NCBI GenBank assembly: GCA_009760855.2
Contig: WPIO01000008.1
Span: forward strand, 2,605,001 to 2,667,000
DNA from: Cristatella mucedo
Taxonomy: Eukaryota; Bryozoa; Phylactolaemata; Cristatellidae
DNA length: 62,000 nt
Reading direction: 5' to 3'
Made by a program: the position numbers and the translations under genes. A model generated the notes under the pieces. The model made no database searches, was not told where the DNA came from, and saw only the letters and a program-made list of their open reading frames with translations. Positions 29,060-41,299 of the stretch are shown in pieces (positions within the stretch are counted from its first letter, which is position 1; each line of letters begins with the position of its first letter).

Positions 29060-29215
29060 GACCTTGATAGCCCGGGAGGTAATGTGCTTGCCTCTTCACT
29101 GCTCAGGTCGTGGGTTCGAGCCATGCAGCGGACGATTCTATATTGACAGCAGCAAGCATAGGTGAAAGCTACCAAGGTTCTTCTGCAGCTGGACATACGA
29201 TGCTGTTAAATCAGT
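29060..29215 (+). repeat. tRNA-derived SINE S2
   Basis: Head with A box (tagcccgggaggtaatgtgc) and B box (ggtcgtgggttcgagcc, 29,106-29,122), body, and the tail gatgctgttaaatcagtatt. Shared with the right arm (51,180-51,330, minus). This copy shows that the tails at 8,930 and 38,050 belong to a tRNA-SINE family distinct from S1. Confidence 0.82.
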
Positions 29216-30139
29216 ATTAAAAAGACAACCAATGTAAGAAATCCTAGTAATCATGATGATACCGCTAACAAATCTGACGCGGATAGCGTGTTTGATAGAG
29301 AGTTAGCGAATTACTACCGCTATTAATACCTAGAACTACTTGATAGGACGAAATATCATTCGGTACTAGCTATACTTGACCAACTACAAATAAACCTCTT
29401 AGAATGACCAGTTCGTTTCTTCTAGAATAAATGTGTGATTTTATCTCAAAACTTGATTAAAACCTTACCTTTTGGTCATATCGGAAAAGCTAACGGTGGA
29501 CGGAGACATCAAGCTGTATTTAGTAGAATTCACGTTGGTTCTAAAGTTATTAGTGGCACTGAAAGCACAAACTTGAGTATCTCAGTCACCAACATAGTTA
29601 CATGAATAGAGTAATTACAATATTAAAAATTATACTTTCTTAATATTTGCGATATTCCTTTAATATTTAGTATTATTAAAGATCTGAATCATTGCTTCAA
29701 CTATATTGCAAAAGAGATCCAAACACTCGTGTTTGGTGGAAGAAGTGCAATCGCAGGTTGCTGAAAATACTTTCTTAGGTTTAAGGTTTACGCATCCTCA
29801 AGCCAATGAATGCGTGCTTTCACATTCGTTATGAGCTTTAAAAGTATTTTGAGGTGCCTTTGAATACGAATTTCAAGTTATCCCTTAACACCTCGTGCGT
29901 ACTTTGCCATCAGCTGCAAAGTCAGTTTCATTCTCATCGTTGTCGCAGTAAGAATGTATTAACGTGTAACGTTATATGATTAGATGTTGGCAACTGAGGC
30001 AAATCAAGTCTGGTTCTTAAGTGTTAACTAACTCGTACATCTCTCGAGATGTCAACTCAAGTTTGCTAAGATTTCAAAAATAAAAGCCACATGTTTAGTA
30101 GAAGGAACGCCTTTCACGACACTATAGAAAATAAAAAGA

Positions 30140-30570
30140 GATGGACAATAAGATGAGAATGCAGCGACCAATCAAGTATTCAAGAGTAGCAATATAAGAA
30201 TTTCAAACGGTTTCTTTAACGTTACCATACCCAATGATCAACATCAAGCTGACATACTCTTCCTATCTAGTGATAAAAAATCCAAGTACGCTTTTAGCTT
30301 TTTATAATCGTGGCTTGTATTTATACAGATGCTAGAGCTGTAAAGACAAAGACTGCTAAAGCTGTAGTTACAGCTAGAAGAAGCATCAAATCGAAAATTA
30401 AACCAAAGTATCCAAGAGCAACGAAATTAGATCCTGAATCCGAGTTTAAGCGAACATTCAAAAGGTAAATTGAGAAACATAACGTCATGATTAGAGAAGC
30501 TGTTACAAAGAAGAATGTTGCGATGGTTGGGAAGATGAAAAGAACAGTTGCTGAGGGATTATTTACGTAG
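30140..30570 (+). pseudogene. Polinton-type integrase, broken (left arm)
   Basis: Remnant of a retroviral-like (rve, DDE) integrase of the Polinton/Maverick/adintovirus kind, which inserts element DNA into chromosomes. Visible pieces in different frames: QADILFLSSDKKSKYAF (about 30,230-30,290, includes the first catalytic Asp region); a segment from 30,328 containing AKAVVTARRSI and LDPESEFKRTFKR (second Asp region); and EKHNVMIR and VAEGLF near 30,470-30,567, where the catalytic Glu is normally found a few residues upstream (Gly now occupies that place). Breaks: an in-frame TAA at 30,466, a TAG at 30,568, and frame changes before 30,328. The N-terminal zinc-binding part and C-terminal chromodomain were not identified. 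The right arm shares the TAA, so it was dead before duplication. Confidence 0.75.
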
Positions 30571-30814
30571 CAGTTGGGGAAAGACTTTGAAGATTATTAT
30601 TAGTATTCGGTATTCAGTAATAATAGTAATCACTAGTGAAATGATTTTCAAGAAGGAAACGCTGAAAAAGATAGAGGGTGGGTACAGAAGTTGCCAAAAG
30701 TGATAGAATGCTTGAACAGTAGCGAAGCGAGACAGAGCGGTAAAGAACTAGTAGGAGCGACAAAAAAGACATAAGTATAGATAACTAGCCCATAATATAG
30801 TAGGTTAGAAAGCT

Positions 30815-31035
30815 TTGAAGTCAATCTCTTTCTAGGCGCTTTACAATTGCTTGACTCGAAGCACGATCGATTGGTTAGTTGTAGCATGCTCAACAGACAA
30901 GATTAAAACTATTAGGAGTCACGTGCACAGGGTCAGCATGCAAGTATGTTTAGTGGCAGCATGCAAGGGTCAGCATGCATAATCACATAAAGGATGAACA
31001 CAGGGACCCACTAAATGCTGCGATAAATATTTACT
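30815..31035 (-). repeat. LINE 3' end (minus), shared by both arms
   Basis: The hairpin half (gtcaatctctttctaggcgc), then the GCATGC-rich 3' UTR and gggacccactaaatgctgcg. Partner at 49,320-49,565 in the right arm. It sits at the boundary between the integrase island and the inverted end. Confidence 0.8.
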
Positions 31036-31049
31036 TTCAAAGGTACTTA

Positions 31050-34000
31050 TGCTTTATATAATCACAAATAATACTTCCTTCAATTGAAAACAAACACGGC
31101 CATTCTTCTGTGGATCCTCGTTTCGCATACATGTTTAAAGCTATAAAACGTCACCCTTCTTCTGCGGCACGTAGTAATGCATTGATTTTTATTCAAAGGT
31201 GATTTTCTCCGATTGCTGACATTCCTCAAAATCAGTTGAACTCGATTTTTGTCATGGCAAAGCCATGCTAAGAACCAGCATAAACTGGTTTGAGGTTCCG
31301 CAGAACTCGGATAACACCGCCCTTTTCAGCACTCCGGAGGCCAAAGGCGTCTCGTTACCTTCTCCTACCGCCTCATCTGCTGCTTGTGCTGCGGCTAAGA
31401 TAACCGCCGCCGCCACCGCCGCCGCCACCGCCGCCGCCACCGCCGCCGCCGCGTAGTCGAGCTCGGTCGGACTCGGCTGGCGAGCCGATTTCACTCGCAA
31501 CGTGAGTCCGCGTCGCTTCGCGCGTCCTGCGGCGGCGAAACAAACGTCCCTCGGTGACACTGCTGCCAGTGCTAAATCTGTCCAGAATCCGGGTATCGCG
31601 GTGATTCGTTCCGAACCGTCGCTCCTGAATTGGTTATTCGGCCTCGCAGGCCTTGTCCTTAACGATCCGCCGCTCGCGCGTCGCCGCGCCGTGCATCGGC
31701 TCGCTGCAAGAACGCTCGTCGCGTGAGCGCGCCTTGGCGCTCAGCGTCGCCAGACAGTCGCCAGACCTCCCCCCGCGTCGGCGTCGGCCCGGTCTTCGGT
31801 CGCCTGAAGCATATTCTTAGCATGAAGCGAGCCTCGGGCGCGGAGGAGGCGAAACGGCGGCGGGTGAGCTCGCGCCGAATACGCGTGCTGCGCCCCCTGG
31901 CGGGAAGCTGGAGCACTAGAAGTGGGAGAGGCGGGCCGGAATCGAAGCGTCGGATCGCGGTCCACCCGCGAAGACTCCGGAAACTGCCACCACCGCCGCC
32001 TCGCGGTTCGCGAACGCTCCAGTGCAGGGGCGCTCGCGCGGCGCCGCAGCAAGGCTGCCGCGAGAGCCGGACGCGACAAATCCCGGCTCAATCTCGTCTC
32101 GGCGCGGCTTGGTCGCAGATTCGATTTCCGCCGAGACCGTCGTCGGCGGCCATAGTCCCGAAGTTGCACGCCTCACGTCGGTTCTCGGCGCACGCGCTCA
32201 CACAGAGTCATCCTGAAGCACCAGGGCGTCGGCGTTCGTTAGCGACTTATCGCGGCGTCGGCGTTCGTTAGCGACTGCAGACGCCACTCCCACGTGATCC
32301 ACCAGGCGGTCATTGCGGGGAAAGCTGGCAGACGCGAGTCCGCCTAAGGCACATCGTCGCAGCGCCTCCACGCGGCAGTGGCACGGCAGCGCTCGCTCTC
32401 GGGCCGCGACACCTTTCTCGCCGCGTTACCGACCTACGTCAGAACTCGCTATGAGAATTGCTGGAACTGACGGTTCGCGCGCGAAGCAGATGGCGCGGCG
32501 TCTGCTGCGGGCGGCTCCGGCGCCCTTCACAGAGTGCTTGGCTCGGCTGCCGCACGCACGGTTATTTTCAGCGCTCCGTATGACTGGCACCAGCACAGTG
32601 TAGATTCGATCGTACCCCTTGAATAGCGCAGAGCCCCCTGCGAAAGCGATCGTGGCATGGCTACCTCGCTGATGAGGCCTTCGGCAGACATTTAATTCGT
32701 TTCCTGCGCTGTTGTTTTCAATCTTGTCTGACTGGCGTTCCAGTTCGGCTCGGCTCAAGGTTGGGTACTCCATCAGCTTCGCCCGTAAGCAGTACCGCCG
32801 CAGAGTGACGCCTCGCAGGATCGGCCTTGCGGATCGCGGGAAAGTTCAGCGTACCGCACGCAGTTTGAAGGCAGCTATCAGCGAAGAGCTGTAGTACTAT
32901 TAAAGACCGAGGCGCCTATTTGTCACCGGCGTTTATCTCTCGGACGTAGCGCCCTACTCACCCACTCAAATCGATGAGAGCTATTCGAACAGAAATGGCT
33001 TCTTAGATTATTAACTTGCGCCAAGCGGTGGCAGGCGGCAGGTGGCTGGCGGATTGCGGAATACGCGATAAAGCGGCGGCGGTAGCCGCGAGTCATCGTC
33101 AATTTGCCGTCGTTGCGCGAGCTCCTAGACGCTCCTCAGTCGCGCGAGCTAATAATAATAATCATATAATAATAAATCAATAATAATCATAATCCTAATT
33201 GCTCCTAGTTGCGCGAGCTCCTAGCGCGAGCTCCTAGATGCTCAGTCGCGCGCATATGCGCACGACCTCGCTACTGCAGGCGAAACTGGTGACCTTTCTG
33301 GCGACGCGCGAAATGCGCGAGAAAGCGACGAAGCGCGAGAAAGCGATGGGTCGTAGTCCTTTCGGGAGCCCACATAGATACACACGATGCGCGCAAGCTC
33401 GCGACTGCAGACGTTTCAATCAGCAGCCGCAGAGCCCCTCGTACAAGCCGTGAAAAACTCAGCTGCGCCACCATCTTTTTGCGAGACACTTTCACTCGCT
33501 CGCTCCGTGGCGGAGGAATGAGCGTGCAAAAGAGTGCGGAAGTGCTCCTGCAGCGCGTTCGACTGCAGATCGGACGGCTCGTTCGCGCCGCCGCTCGACC
33601 GGTCAGCGGCCATCGCGTGGTCGCTTCACTCGCCGCCCTGCAGCAGACGACGCACTCGAGCGCACGCGCGCGCGTGCCGCTCGAGCGTAGGCGGACATCG
33701 CGTCGGCCAGGCCGGCCGCACCGTCGTTGTGACCTAGACTTTTCCCTTCCTCACCAATCGCCTGTTCTCTCTGCGGTCATTCGGCGCTATGTCAGAAACG
33801 GAGTGGGCCACTAGAGCCGAGACGACCCGCTGAAAAACTGGTCGACATACAGGACCGAATATCTGGCAGACGGTAGTTTTTTTCAATAATCGCGACATTC
33901 TGGCGTCAGCTACAATGTAGGCAGCGATGCTCGGTGACACTCGGTTTAAAGCGATATCTAATAACCGGGGCCAGAATTATCCTGTCGAGCAAATCAAACG

Positions 34001-35280
34001 AGAGACAATCTGATTGCATGTCTAGAGTGCTAGAAGAGATCTGGCGGCTTTAATCGGAGCTACCTGCTGTCTCGGGTGCGATTGAGCGTAAGTGCCACGT
34101 GCGCTTTCGCTTACTCGTAGAACGCGGAGGCAGTGCCCTCCTCCTTAGCAATCTGCGAGATACGCGACAGTGTGCGCGTAGCCACGCCCGCAATTGTTGT
34201 TGCGCGTACCAGCCGGACTCACACCACTCCGCCGGACCAACGGGCGCAGCGAGTGCCATCTCATTAGGTGCTGCAGTTGGACGGTATCGACTGAGATTTA
34301 ATTGCAACGGGTCATCTACGGTCGCGTGACCCCCTAGTCCTGCAGCGACTAACTTTCTGCCTGTGCGTCTGCCTGTACGCACGCTATCCACTCTCGCCCT
34401 CCTTCCTTCTCGCTCGCGCTCTCTCTCTCTTTCTCTTTCTCTCCTTCTCTCTTTCTCTCTCTCTCTCCCTCTCTCTCTCCTTCCTTCTCGCTCTCTCCCT
34501 CTCCCTCTCTGGCTCTCTCCCTGTCTCTCTGTCTCTGTCTCTCTCTCTCTTTGTCTCTGTCTTTGTCTCTGTCTGTCTCCGTCTCTGCCTCTCTCTCTCT
34601 GCCTCTCTCTCTCGCTCTCTCTCCCTCTCTCTCTCCTTCCTTCTCGCTCTCTCTCCCTCTGTCTCTTTGCCTCTCTCTCTGTCTCTCTGTCTCTCTCTTA
34701 TCTACTGGCGCTCAGGAGCTGCCTCCACAACAGCTGCTGCAGCGTCCGTATGTACGGTCGCTCTCTCGCGCGTGCCTACGTATAATGCAATACAGCCGTC
34801 ATCGTTAGTGCCACAACATAGGGGTGGATTTCCTAGAATTGGTGTGGCTTAAGCTTCATTCACACGGGCAGACTTTCCTCTTGAATCAACACAGATTCCG
34901 GACCGATTTCCCAAAGATTTGGGCTACTACGTCATCATACGTCACAACATTTAGAGGAAGGAACCAAACCTGCAGCAGACTCGTGAGGAGCATTTGTTAC
35001 TTTCTTTTTGGCTCCACGGTTGGTCCAGCTCACGAATTAAAGCACGGGGGGGGGGGGGCTCGTTACGTACGTCATACGGCCAAAATAAAAAACGACCAAA
35101 TTTCTCCAGCCCGTGCTATGTTGAGGCGTTCAGAGCAAGTCCATAGGTATCTGATGTGTAGGCGTTGTAGCCAAGGCTTAAGGATTTCCTATATAGGAGA
35201 CGCCGTGCTTCTGCTTAATAAAAGTCTACCCATGAAACCCTAACGGCACTCATTACATAGCACTATACACCCGCACACCC
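31050..35280 (-). repeat. Long inverted end, right (composite Polinton-like element)
   Basis: Reverse complement of 18,660-21,600 with large indels. The inner 170 bp (AT-rich, ending near 31,210) and the Ala-codon block (31,370-31,455, GCC/CGC-rich) are the most easily matched. 34,070-34,330 additionally resembles 23,445-23,690. The CT-rich block at 34,410-34,700 and the G13 run at 35,046 have no counterpart at the left end. Confidence 0.68.
34410..34700. repeat. CT-rich satellite-like tract
   Basis: About 290 bp of CTCTCTNN variants in which a unit resembling ctctctctccttccttctcg recurs (about 34,475 and 34,630). This indicates internal duplication of a longer unit rather than simple slippage. 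Confidence 0.85.
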
Positions 35281-35319
35281 TGGCGGGCGCACATCACTTA
35301 TTAAAATTACTACGTATGG

Positions 35320-38030
35320 AGTAGTCAAGCCGTGGTGGGCCTTGCGGGTCAGCGTAAGAACTTTACTCTGTATCTACTGATCAAAACCAGCCGCTATCAA
35401 AGCGCTTTTAGCAAACAAAATACGCGTTCAAATCTCTGGGACTTGAAGAATAGCCTTGCAGCCATATTCATAGCCAGCTGCAGTGGCCTAGTTGCTTTCT
35501 TTGGTAGCCCAGCCAAAAGGGAATTACAATAATCAAGCCGAGACAGAACTAAGGAGCTAGTTAAATGGTATGCGAGCCACTATGGAAGTCAGCTCCTAAT
35601 CTTCGATAGGGATCGGACGTGGTAGGTAGCTGTACAAGCAGTCTTCTGAATGAAGCTTTTAAATTTGAGGCAGCTGTCGAAAACGACACCTCAATTTCGA
35701 GCACGTGGTGATGGTCGCACGACAGCATCACCTATTAGAAGAGCAAAGCCTTTAAATCCAGCCACACGCTTAGGGTGTCCTGTGAGCAGCAGTTCTGTTT
35801 TATCGTCATTTAGTTTCAAGATGTTTTCCGATATCCAGGATCGAATATCGGTAAGGCAGGCATTCAGTTCATCAGTTGCAGCAGCAGATCCCGACGGTTT
35901 GAATGACAAATACAGCTGAGTATCGTCAGCATAAAAGTGATATCCTATTTCATGGGGCTTATTCACTTTTCCAAGAGGTTGATCATAAATGGAGAACAGC
36001 AAGGGACCGAGTACGGACTCTTGAGGGACTCTACAGGTGACCCGTCTCGTGTGTGGGACCTGACCCCCCACGACACGGATTGAACACGATTGAACAAGCA
36101 AGATTTAAACCACACCAGTACCTCTTCTCCCAGACTGATCGTTTTTCTCAATCGTTCAAGTAGAACATCGAGATCAATGGTGTCGAAGGCGGCTGACAAA
36201 TCTAGCAGAGCTAGGGTCGCTCTCGTCATCGTTGCCACGTATAATATCAGGGTTAACACGGAAGAGAGTAGTTTTCAGTGGAATGCTGCCTCTTGAACCC
36301 CGATTAAAATGTTTCTGACATTTCATTCAATGTGTTAAACCAACTGCTTAGCAACAATCGTTTCAAGAATCTTTGACAAGAAAGGAAGAAGGGAAACTGG
36401 GCAATCGTTTGCAAGGACCACTGTATCTAATCCAGGCTTTTTAAGTGTCGGTCTAACGATTGCTGGTTTGAAGGACTTGGGTGCGACCCCTTGTTTCAAA
36501 ATTAGCCTTAACAATCTCGGTTATTGCAGGGCTAAGTTGGTCTGCAAGTGGAGATCACAGAGACAATGGTAGAGGATCTTCAGGAGAAGAACTCTTTTTA
36601 CTAGACATTATTAAGGTAGCCACATTACTTGCAGAACCTCGGAAAACCTTTTAAGGAAGGTCACAGGTTGTGAATCCAGAAATGCTTTAATCGGATGGGG
36701 CTTGCACCAATTTGCACAATTTTGTCAGTAAAGAAAGCTGAAAACTTTTCGGCTGGGCCGTTAATATCTGGGGAGTTAGACCTCTCCGCTCTGGCCAGTA
36801 AATGATTTACTGTCTTACAAATTTGCTTAGAGTCCGACTGGCCGGAATTCAGCTTTCGATTGAAAAAAGAAGCCCTGGGTTTCTTAAGGTTCCGTGTGTA
36901 AACTCGAAGGATTTCTTCAAAATTGACTAGATCTGCATCAGACCCCGATTTCTTGAAACTACGTTCAAACCTGTGCTTAACACGGTGCATCTTGTGAAAT
37001 TTTTTGTAAATTGAAAGGTATACCTACGACTCTGTACGCGACTAGAATGAACGGAGACATGCTTGTCACGAGCACTCCAAAGTGTCATGTTCACTGCATC
37101 AGTGAAGGTATCGAGGCTGTCGGCCGAGTCTGGCTGCAGATCTTCTTGATCTGCACCACAAACAGATTTCAAAAATTTGTCTATGTCAATGCTCTGTAAG
37201 TGACTTCGCTTGACAAGCTCGACATTACCCTGTACGTACAAGGGAGCAGTAACAGTAAACGAGACCAAACAATCATCCAAGAAGGTCAGCGGGCACACCA
37301 CAGATTCATTGGGGAAGACATCCTTAGTGATCACGAGATCTAGAATACGACCAATGACGTGGGTGGTATTATTAACATGTTTGACCAAACCAAAGTTTTA
37401 CAGACAGTCAAGAAAAGGGCGGGCCTGGCTGTTGCTAGGGTTGTCAACGTGAATATTGTAGTCTCCAGCGATTAGTAACGGCCTGTCACACACAAATATT
37501 TTTGCCAGGAACTCTGAAATCTCAGCTATAAACAAGTTTAGACAGCCAGAAGGAGGTCGGTATGTCACAATAGTGAGAGGAATTGTCTCTGGTGAGGACC
37601 TGATTGCAACTGATTCAAACGATGGCCCATTCGAGAAACTTCACATCTTATAGCCAAGCAATTCACGAACAGCGATTGCGACTCCACCACCAACCTTGTC
37701 AGAACGCATAGACTGATAGAATGAGAACCCAGGTGGGGTGGTCTCAAATATACAGCTACTGGAACAAGGCGTTATCCAAGTAAGTAAGCAGGTTTAATCT
37801 CATTCAATCTGACAAAGTTTTCTGCTATTCAAGTGGGGATGACAACAATAGAGTCAGCAAAGGAGTTGAATAGAGTGTGACATACTGGAACGCTGGAAGG
37901 GATCAAAGCGCAGGCACAGCTTCGCATCATCTGAATAACAATACAAACCTAGATTGTGCTTGGCGATGACATCTGCACGAGGAAGAGTAGAAATTTTTAG
38001 AAGAAGCGAACCGTGTTACTCAATCGCTGG
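35320..38030 (-). pseudogene. CR1/L2-type LINE ORF2 (endonuclease plus RT), broken
   Basis: The longest retrotransposon here, on the minus strand. It begins in the apurinic-like endonuclease domain: TPPGFSFYQS, then GGGVAIAVREL (about 37,690), YRPPSG (about 37,560), AGDYNIHVDN (about 37,450) and a GRILDLVIT motif (about 37,340). Next is the linker to RT (FNRKLNSGQSDSKQICKTVN, about 36,850). RT motifs follow: LLDLSAAFDTIDLDVLLERL (36,200-36,140), and [12 protein letters not shown] containing the catalytic YADD (about 35,930-35,895). The thumb region lies from 35,690 to 35,320. Stops and shifts separate the domains. The 3' end is missing: it stops at the edge of the inverted repeat (about 35,300). 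The part at 35,520-35,930 is nearly identical to 45,860-46,230 on the other strand, so this family moved recently. Confidence 0.9.
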
Positions 38031-38049
38031 TCCAATAAACCAGCTCATA

Positions 38050-38155
38050 CTCCCGCTATCGTGATTCTTTATCGCCACTGCAAGCGGTGGTGACAGCCGT
38101 AAAGGCTCTTCTGTCGCTATACAAAAAGAGGCTGTTTAATCAGCTAGGATTTATT
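38050..38155 (+). repeat. SINE S2 3' portion
   Basis: tttatcgccactgcaagcgg, aaggctcttctgtcgctatacaaa and tgtttaatcagctagg match the S2 body and tail seen at 8,930 and 29,100. Confidence 0.6.
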
Positions 38156-38269
38156 TATTTATTATCACAACCATTAAATCTTGGAAAGCTTGATTACCAG
38201 AGTACATTGTGCAAGAGAAGAACAAATTTGCCGGTTAATTACATTCCCAAAATGTAGATTGCACTGATC

Positions 38270-39062
38270 ATCTCCGAAAGCTCTGCAGCAAGGCTCGTCT
38301 GTCTTAAGGGTTGCAGTGGCCACACCACACCACTTCTCGCCGACCTGCACTGGCTCTCGATCAAGCAGCGCATTGACTTCAGGGTTCTGTCACTAACTTT
38401 TAGGTCCCTTCATTCTCTGGGTTGTGTGCACCTGCGGCTTCTGCTGTTGTAATTAGCGAAGTGCCTGACACCGATGCACGCACGCCTCACCTGTGGCCAA
38501 TAGTTGAGCCGTTGGAGCAGCGCTGCGTCAGGCCATTGATGCAGGTTGCGTCTTCTGCTTCGATTGATTGGGCTCCAATATGCGTGCCCATTGAGAGTAG
38601 TGCTCCCACTAGAACAGCAGCCGCGGGAGACACTGTCGCACAACACCTGGCTCCAGCCTACCTATCAGAACTGCTGCCCCAACAGGCGACGAATCGTACA
38701 ACACGCTGTTCTCACTTGAATCGCTTAGCCATACCTCGTATGAAACTCAAAACCATTGGAAATTGCGCCTTTAGTATCAATGCTTCCTAAGCCTGGAGAT
38801 TACTACCGACGCACGTCACACCGCCCTCTGACTTGATGAAATTTACAAAGAAGCTAAAACGCACCTGTTTATTGCAGCATTTGGTGGGTCTTCGTGATTC
38901 TTCTTCCGTGTGCAAGTACCTACTTACACTCTGCCTGCTGCTTGCAAAAGTTACCACCAATCATTTGGTAACGCTCTCCTTGCAGCATCTGTAAAGTGCC
39001 TAGAGAGAGATTCAGTTCTCTGCGAGCGCTATACAAATATATTCTCATTTATTATTAATTAA
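38270..39062 (+). pseudogene. LINE ORF2 C-terminus and 3' end, with 225-bp insertion
   Basis: ADLHWLSIKQRIDF (38,345-38,385), then LSELLPQQATNRTTRCS (about 38,670) and a normal LINE 3' UTR, hairpin (agtgcctagagagagattca) and atacaaat tail ending at 39,062. Compared with 47,340-47,400, about 225 bp (roughly 38,420-38,645) are inserted between ccttcattctctgg and ctccagcctac. The inserted piece contains attgagagtagtgctcccac, which reappears inverted at 49,100-49,125. The LINE tail directly abuts the DNA polymerase remnant. Confidence 0.8.
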
Positions 39063-40900
39063 ATGTCAGAACAATTTCAATTGCTAACTAGAAAGGGAAT
39101 GTATCCATGTGAGTACACAGCTGGATATATTAGGCTTAAAGAGGAAAATTTGCCAAATATTGAATTATTTTAGTCATCCTCGATTGTTAACGAAGTAAGC
39201 ATGATTAAGCATGATTGCGCTGAAGAGGTGTGGAATGCATTTCAATTAAAAATACGAAAGTTTATAATGACTTGTATTTAACTTTATATGTGTTTCTGCT
39301 AGCTGATGTATTTCAAGCGTTTAGAAATTTGATGTATTCACGCTATCGACTGGCTCCAAATCCCTGTCTAACCACTCCACACATGACTTGGATGGCTGCT
39401 TTAAGATACACTAAGGTTAAGAGAGAACTATTTACTAATACTGAGCATCGCAGCTTTGTTGAAATGGCTATTAGAGGTGGCAGGTGTCAAGTTTTAACTT
39501 GACATATTAAGGCTAATAATGAATAGCGTCGCAGCTATTATGAGAAAATGTTAAAGTCGTGGCAATTATACTTCGATCCTACAAATCTTTACGCATGGGC
39601 AATGCCTCAATATTGACCTACTGGTGGATTAAAGTTCTTATCTTAAGAATGTATAAGTAAGAATTTGGATAAGATATTCAATGTAAGCGAAATTTCTCTT
39701 AACGGATATTTCTTAGAGGTTTGTATTAGTTGCAAGAGCAATAAGCGTGATAACTTTTCTTATTATCTGCTATTTCCAAATAATAGGCCTGTTAAAGAAA
39801 AATAAACGTTCTAAATATCAAAAGAGTTTTACTAATGAGAGTTAAAAGACAGAGAAGCTTGTGTTAGACTTAACTCCAAAGCCTAGGTATGTAATCCATT
39901 ATCGCAACTTTTAGTTTTGAATAGATCGTTGGTATGATTTACATGACGTTCGAAGGATATTAGAGTTAAATCAGAGAGATTGGTTAATACCATAAATTGA
40001 AAACAAAGAGAAGATGAGAAAAACTCTAAAATGATTTTGAGAAAAACTTATTCATAACAATTTCTTCTTCGGTAAGATTATGGAAAATGTCAGAGGAAAT
40101 AAAAACATAGAATTGTTTCCTAAGGATTCTGCTAAAGAAAAGGCATCGGCTGAAAAAAGAAAAAAGAAAGAAGTGTCCCAGAGTTGTTGATAGAAGGGTT
40201 TTTAATAAGAAGTTAATAGCTAAAGTGAGTAAGAAAGAATTCTTATAACTTGACAGACCTATTTACGTTGGATTGGGCGATTCTATATTTTTAAAGTTGT
40301 TAATGCAAGGGTTGTACTACGACACTGAAAAAGTGATATGGTAATACGGTTGGTCTCACCTTGACGGATTGGGTCTCTATAATCACGCAGGTGTTTACTG
40401 TTGTTACAGTTTACTGTAGTTACATGTGCTTATATCTACAAATATTTTGAAAGCTTTCCTCGGGAATGAGTTATAACTAGCAATCCAAAACATCAATCCA
40501 TTTGGAAAAATGATGAGGCTTCCAAGTTTTAAATTCTAATAAGAAGTTCATAGATACGTTTAAGGATGAGAGAGAGCCGATAAGTTCATGAAATTTGATA
40601 ACGATACTAAGAAAGCTATTCTCAGGAATGACATAAAGTCTATATTATTAAGTGAGGGAGTGTTCTTAAAGCCAAAAATGTGTGCACCAATGATTAATGA
40701 GCAGCACGCTGGTGGCTCGATATTTTCAAGCTCCTATGCTAAGAAGGCAAAAGGAGTACTAAATATGTTCTGTAAAGAGGGAACTTTCTCGTGAAGACTT
40801 CAGTGAGCGTCTATCCACTAAGAAAAAGTGTTAAGCGAAAGCAGGTTAGACTTTTAAGTTCAAATCTTGTAGTATATGCAAAATTGTTTATTAGTATAAT
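39063..40900 (+). pseudogene. Polinton-type protein-primed DNA polymerase B, broken
   Basis: Remnant of a family-B, protein-primed polymerase (DNA_pol_B_2 group) of the Polinton/adintovirus type, which copies the linear element genome. It starts abruptly at the LINE tail, so the N-terminal exonuclease half is absent. Visible pieces in order: LLTRKGMYPCEYTAGYIRL (39,085); DVFQAFRNLMYSRYRLAP and IRGGRCQVLT (39,305-39,500); motif A region FDPTNLYAWAMPQY (39,572-39,615); YVIHYRNF (39,890); LELNQRDWLIP (39,960-39,995); motif B region HNNFFFGKIMENVR (40,050-40,095); RPIYVGLG (40,256); KKAKGV near 40,745. The YxDTDS-type motif C is not recognisable (expected around 40,330-40,420). Many stops and shifts: clearly dead. 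AT-rich composition matches islands A and B. Confidence 0.85.
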
Positions 40901-41189
40901 ATATAAATCTAATACATAATATATAAATATATAGTATTTATAATATAGAAGTATATTGCAAAAATTAAGCAAAAGAATATTGTACTCTCAGTATTTCAAA
41001 ACAAGCGATGGCTGTTAGATTGTATGTTACATAGTTACGCTTACGGTCATTACAAGATTATTTGTGAGAATCCAGCTAAAACTGTTGCTCACTTCCGTCT
41101 ACTTTTTCCAATCAACAATAGTAGAAAGAGATGGGTTCATCTTTAAAGATTTACAAAGCTATGCAAACTGATACGACTAAAAAAATATA

Positions 41190-41230
41190 ATTAATTTGTA
41201 TAGCGCCCTAAGAGAATCTCAGGATAGAAT
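41190..41230 (-). repeat. SINE/LINE tail scrap
   Basis: ttaatttgtatagcgccctaagaga is the reverse complement of the common hairpin-tatacaaat 3' end. Confidence 0.6.
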
Positions 41231-41299
41231 GCTAGCTTCAACTACTCAATTGAGATGCGTCGGTGCTAACTGCAGTTAGCGTTGAGATCCTGGGATTTG

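Larger units (their letters stand above)
27650..31050 (+). mobile_element. AT-rich Polinton-derived island B (left arm)
   Basis: AT-rich DNA ending against the right inverted end; contains the integrase remnant (30,140-30,570) plus other open stretches I cannot name. One reads GKAQLDSKVHRFGNMMTGDL at about 28,830-28,890, another NGGRRHQAVFSRIHVGSKV at about 29,490-29,545. A minus-strand frame at 28,126-27,752 (124 aa) lies in a piece missing from the right arm. In Polintons the integrase lies close to one terminal repeat, as here. Confidence 0.65.

Noticed and set aside
31050-35280. CRISPR-like or satellite array
   Set aside because: Repeats are simple (CT, GCC) or inverted; no regularly spaced direct repeats with unique spacers anywhere in the window.
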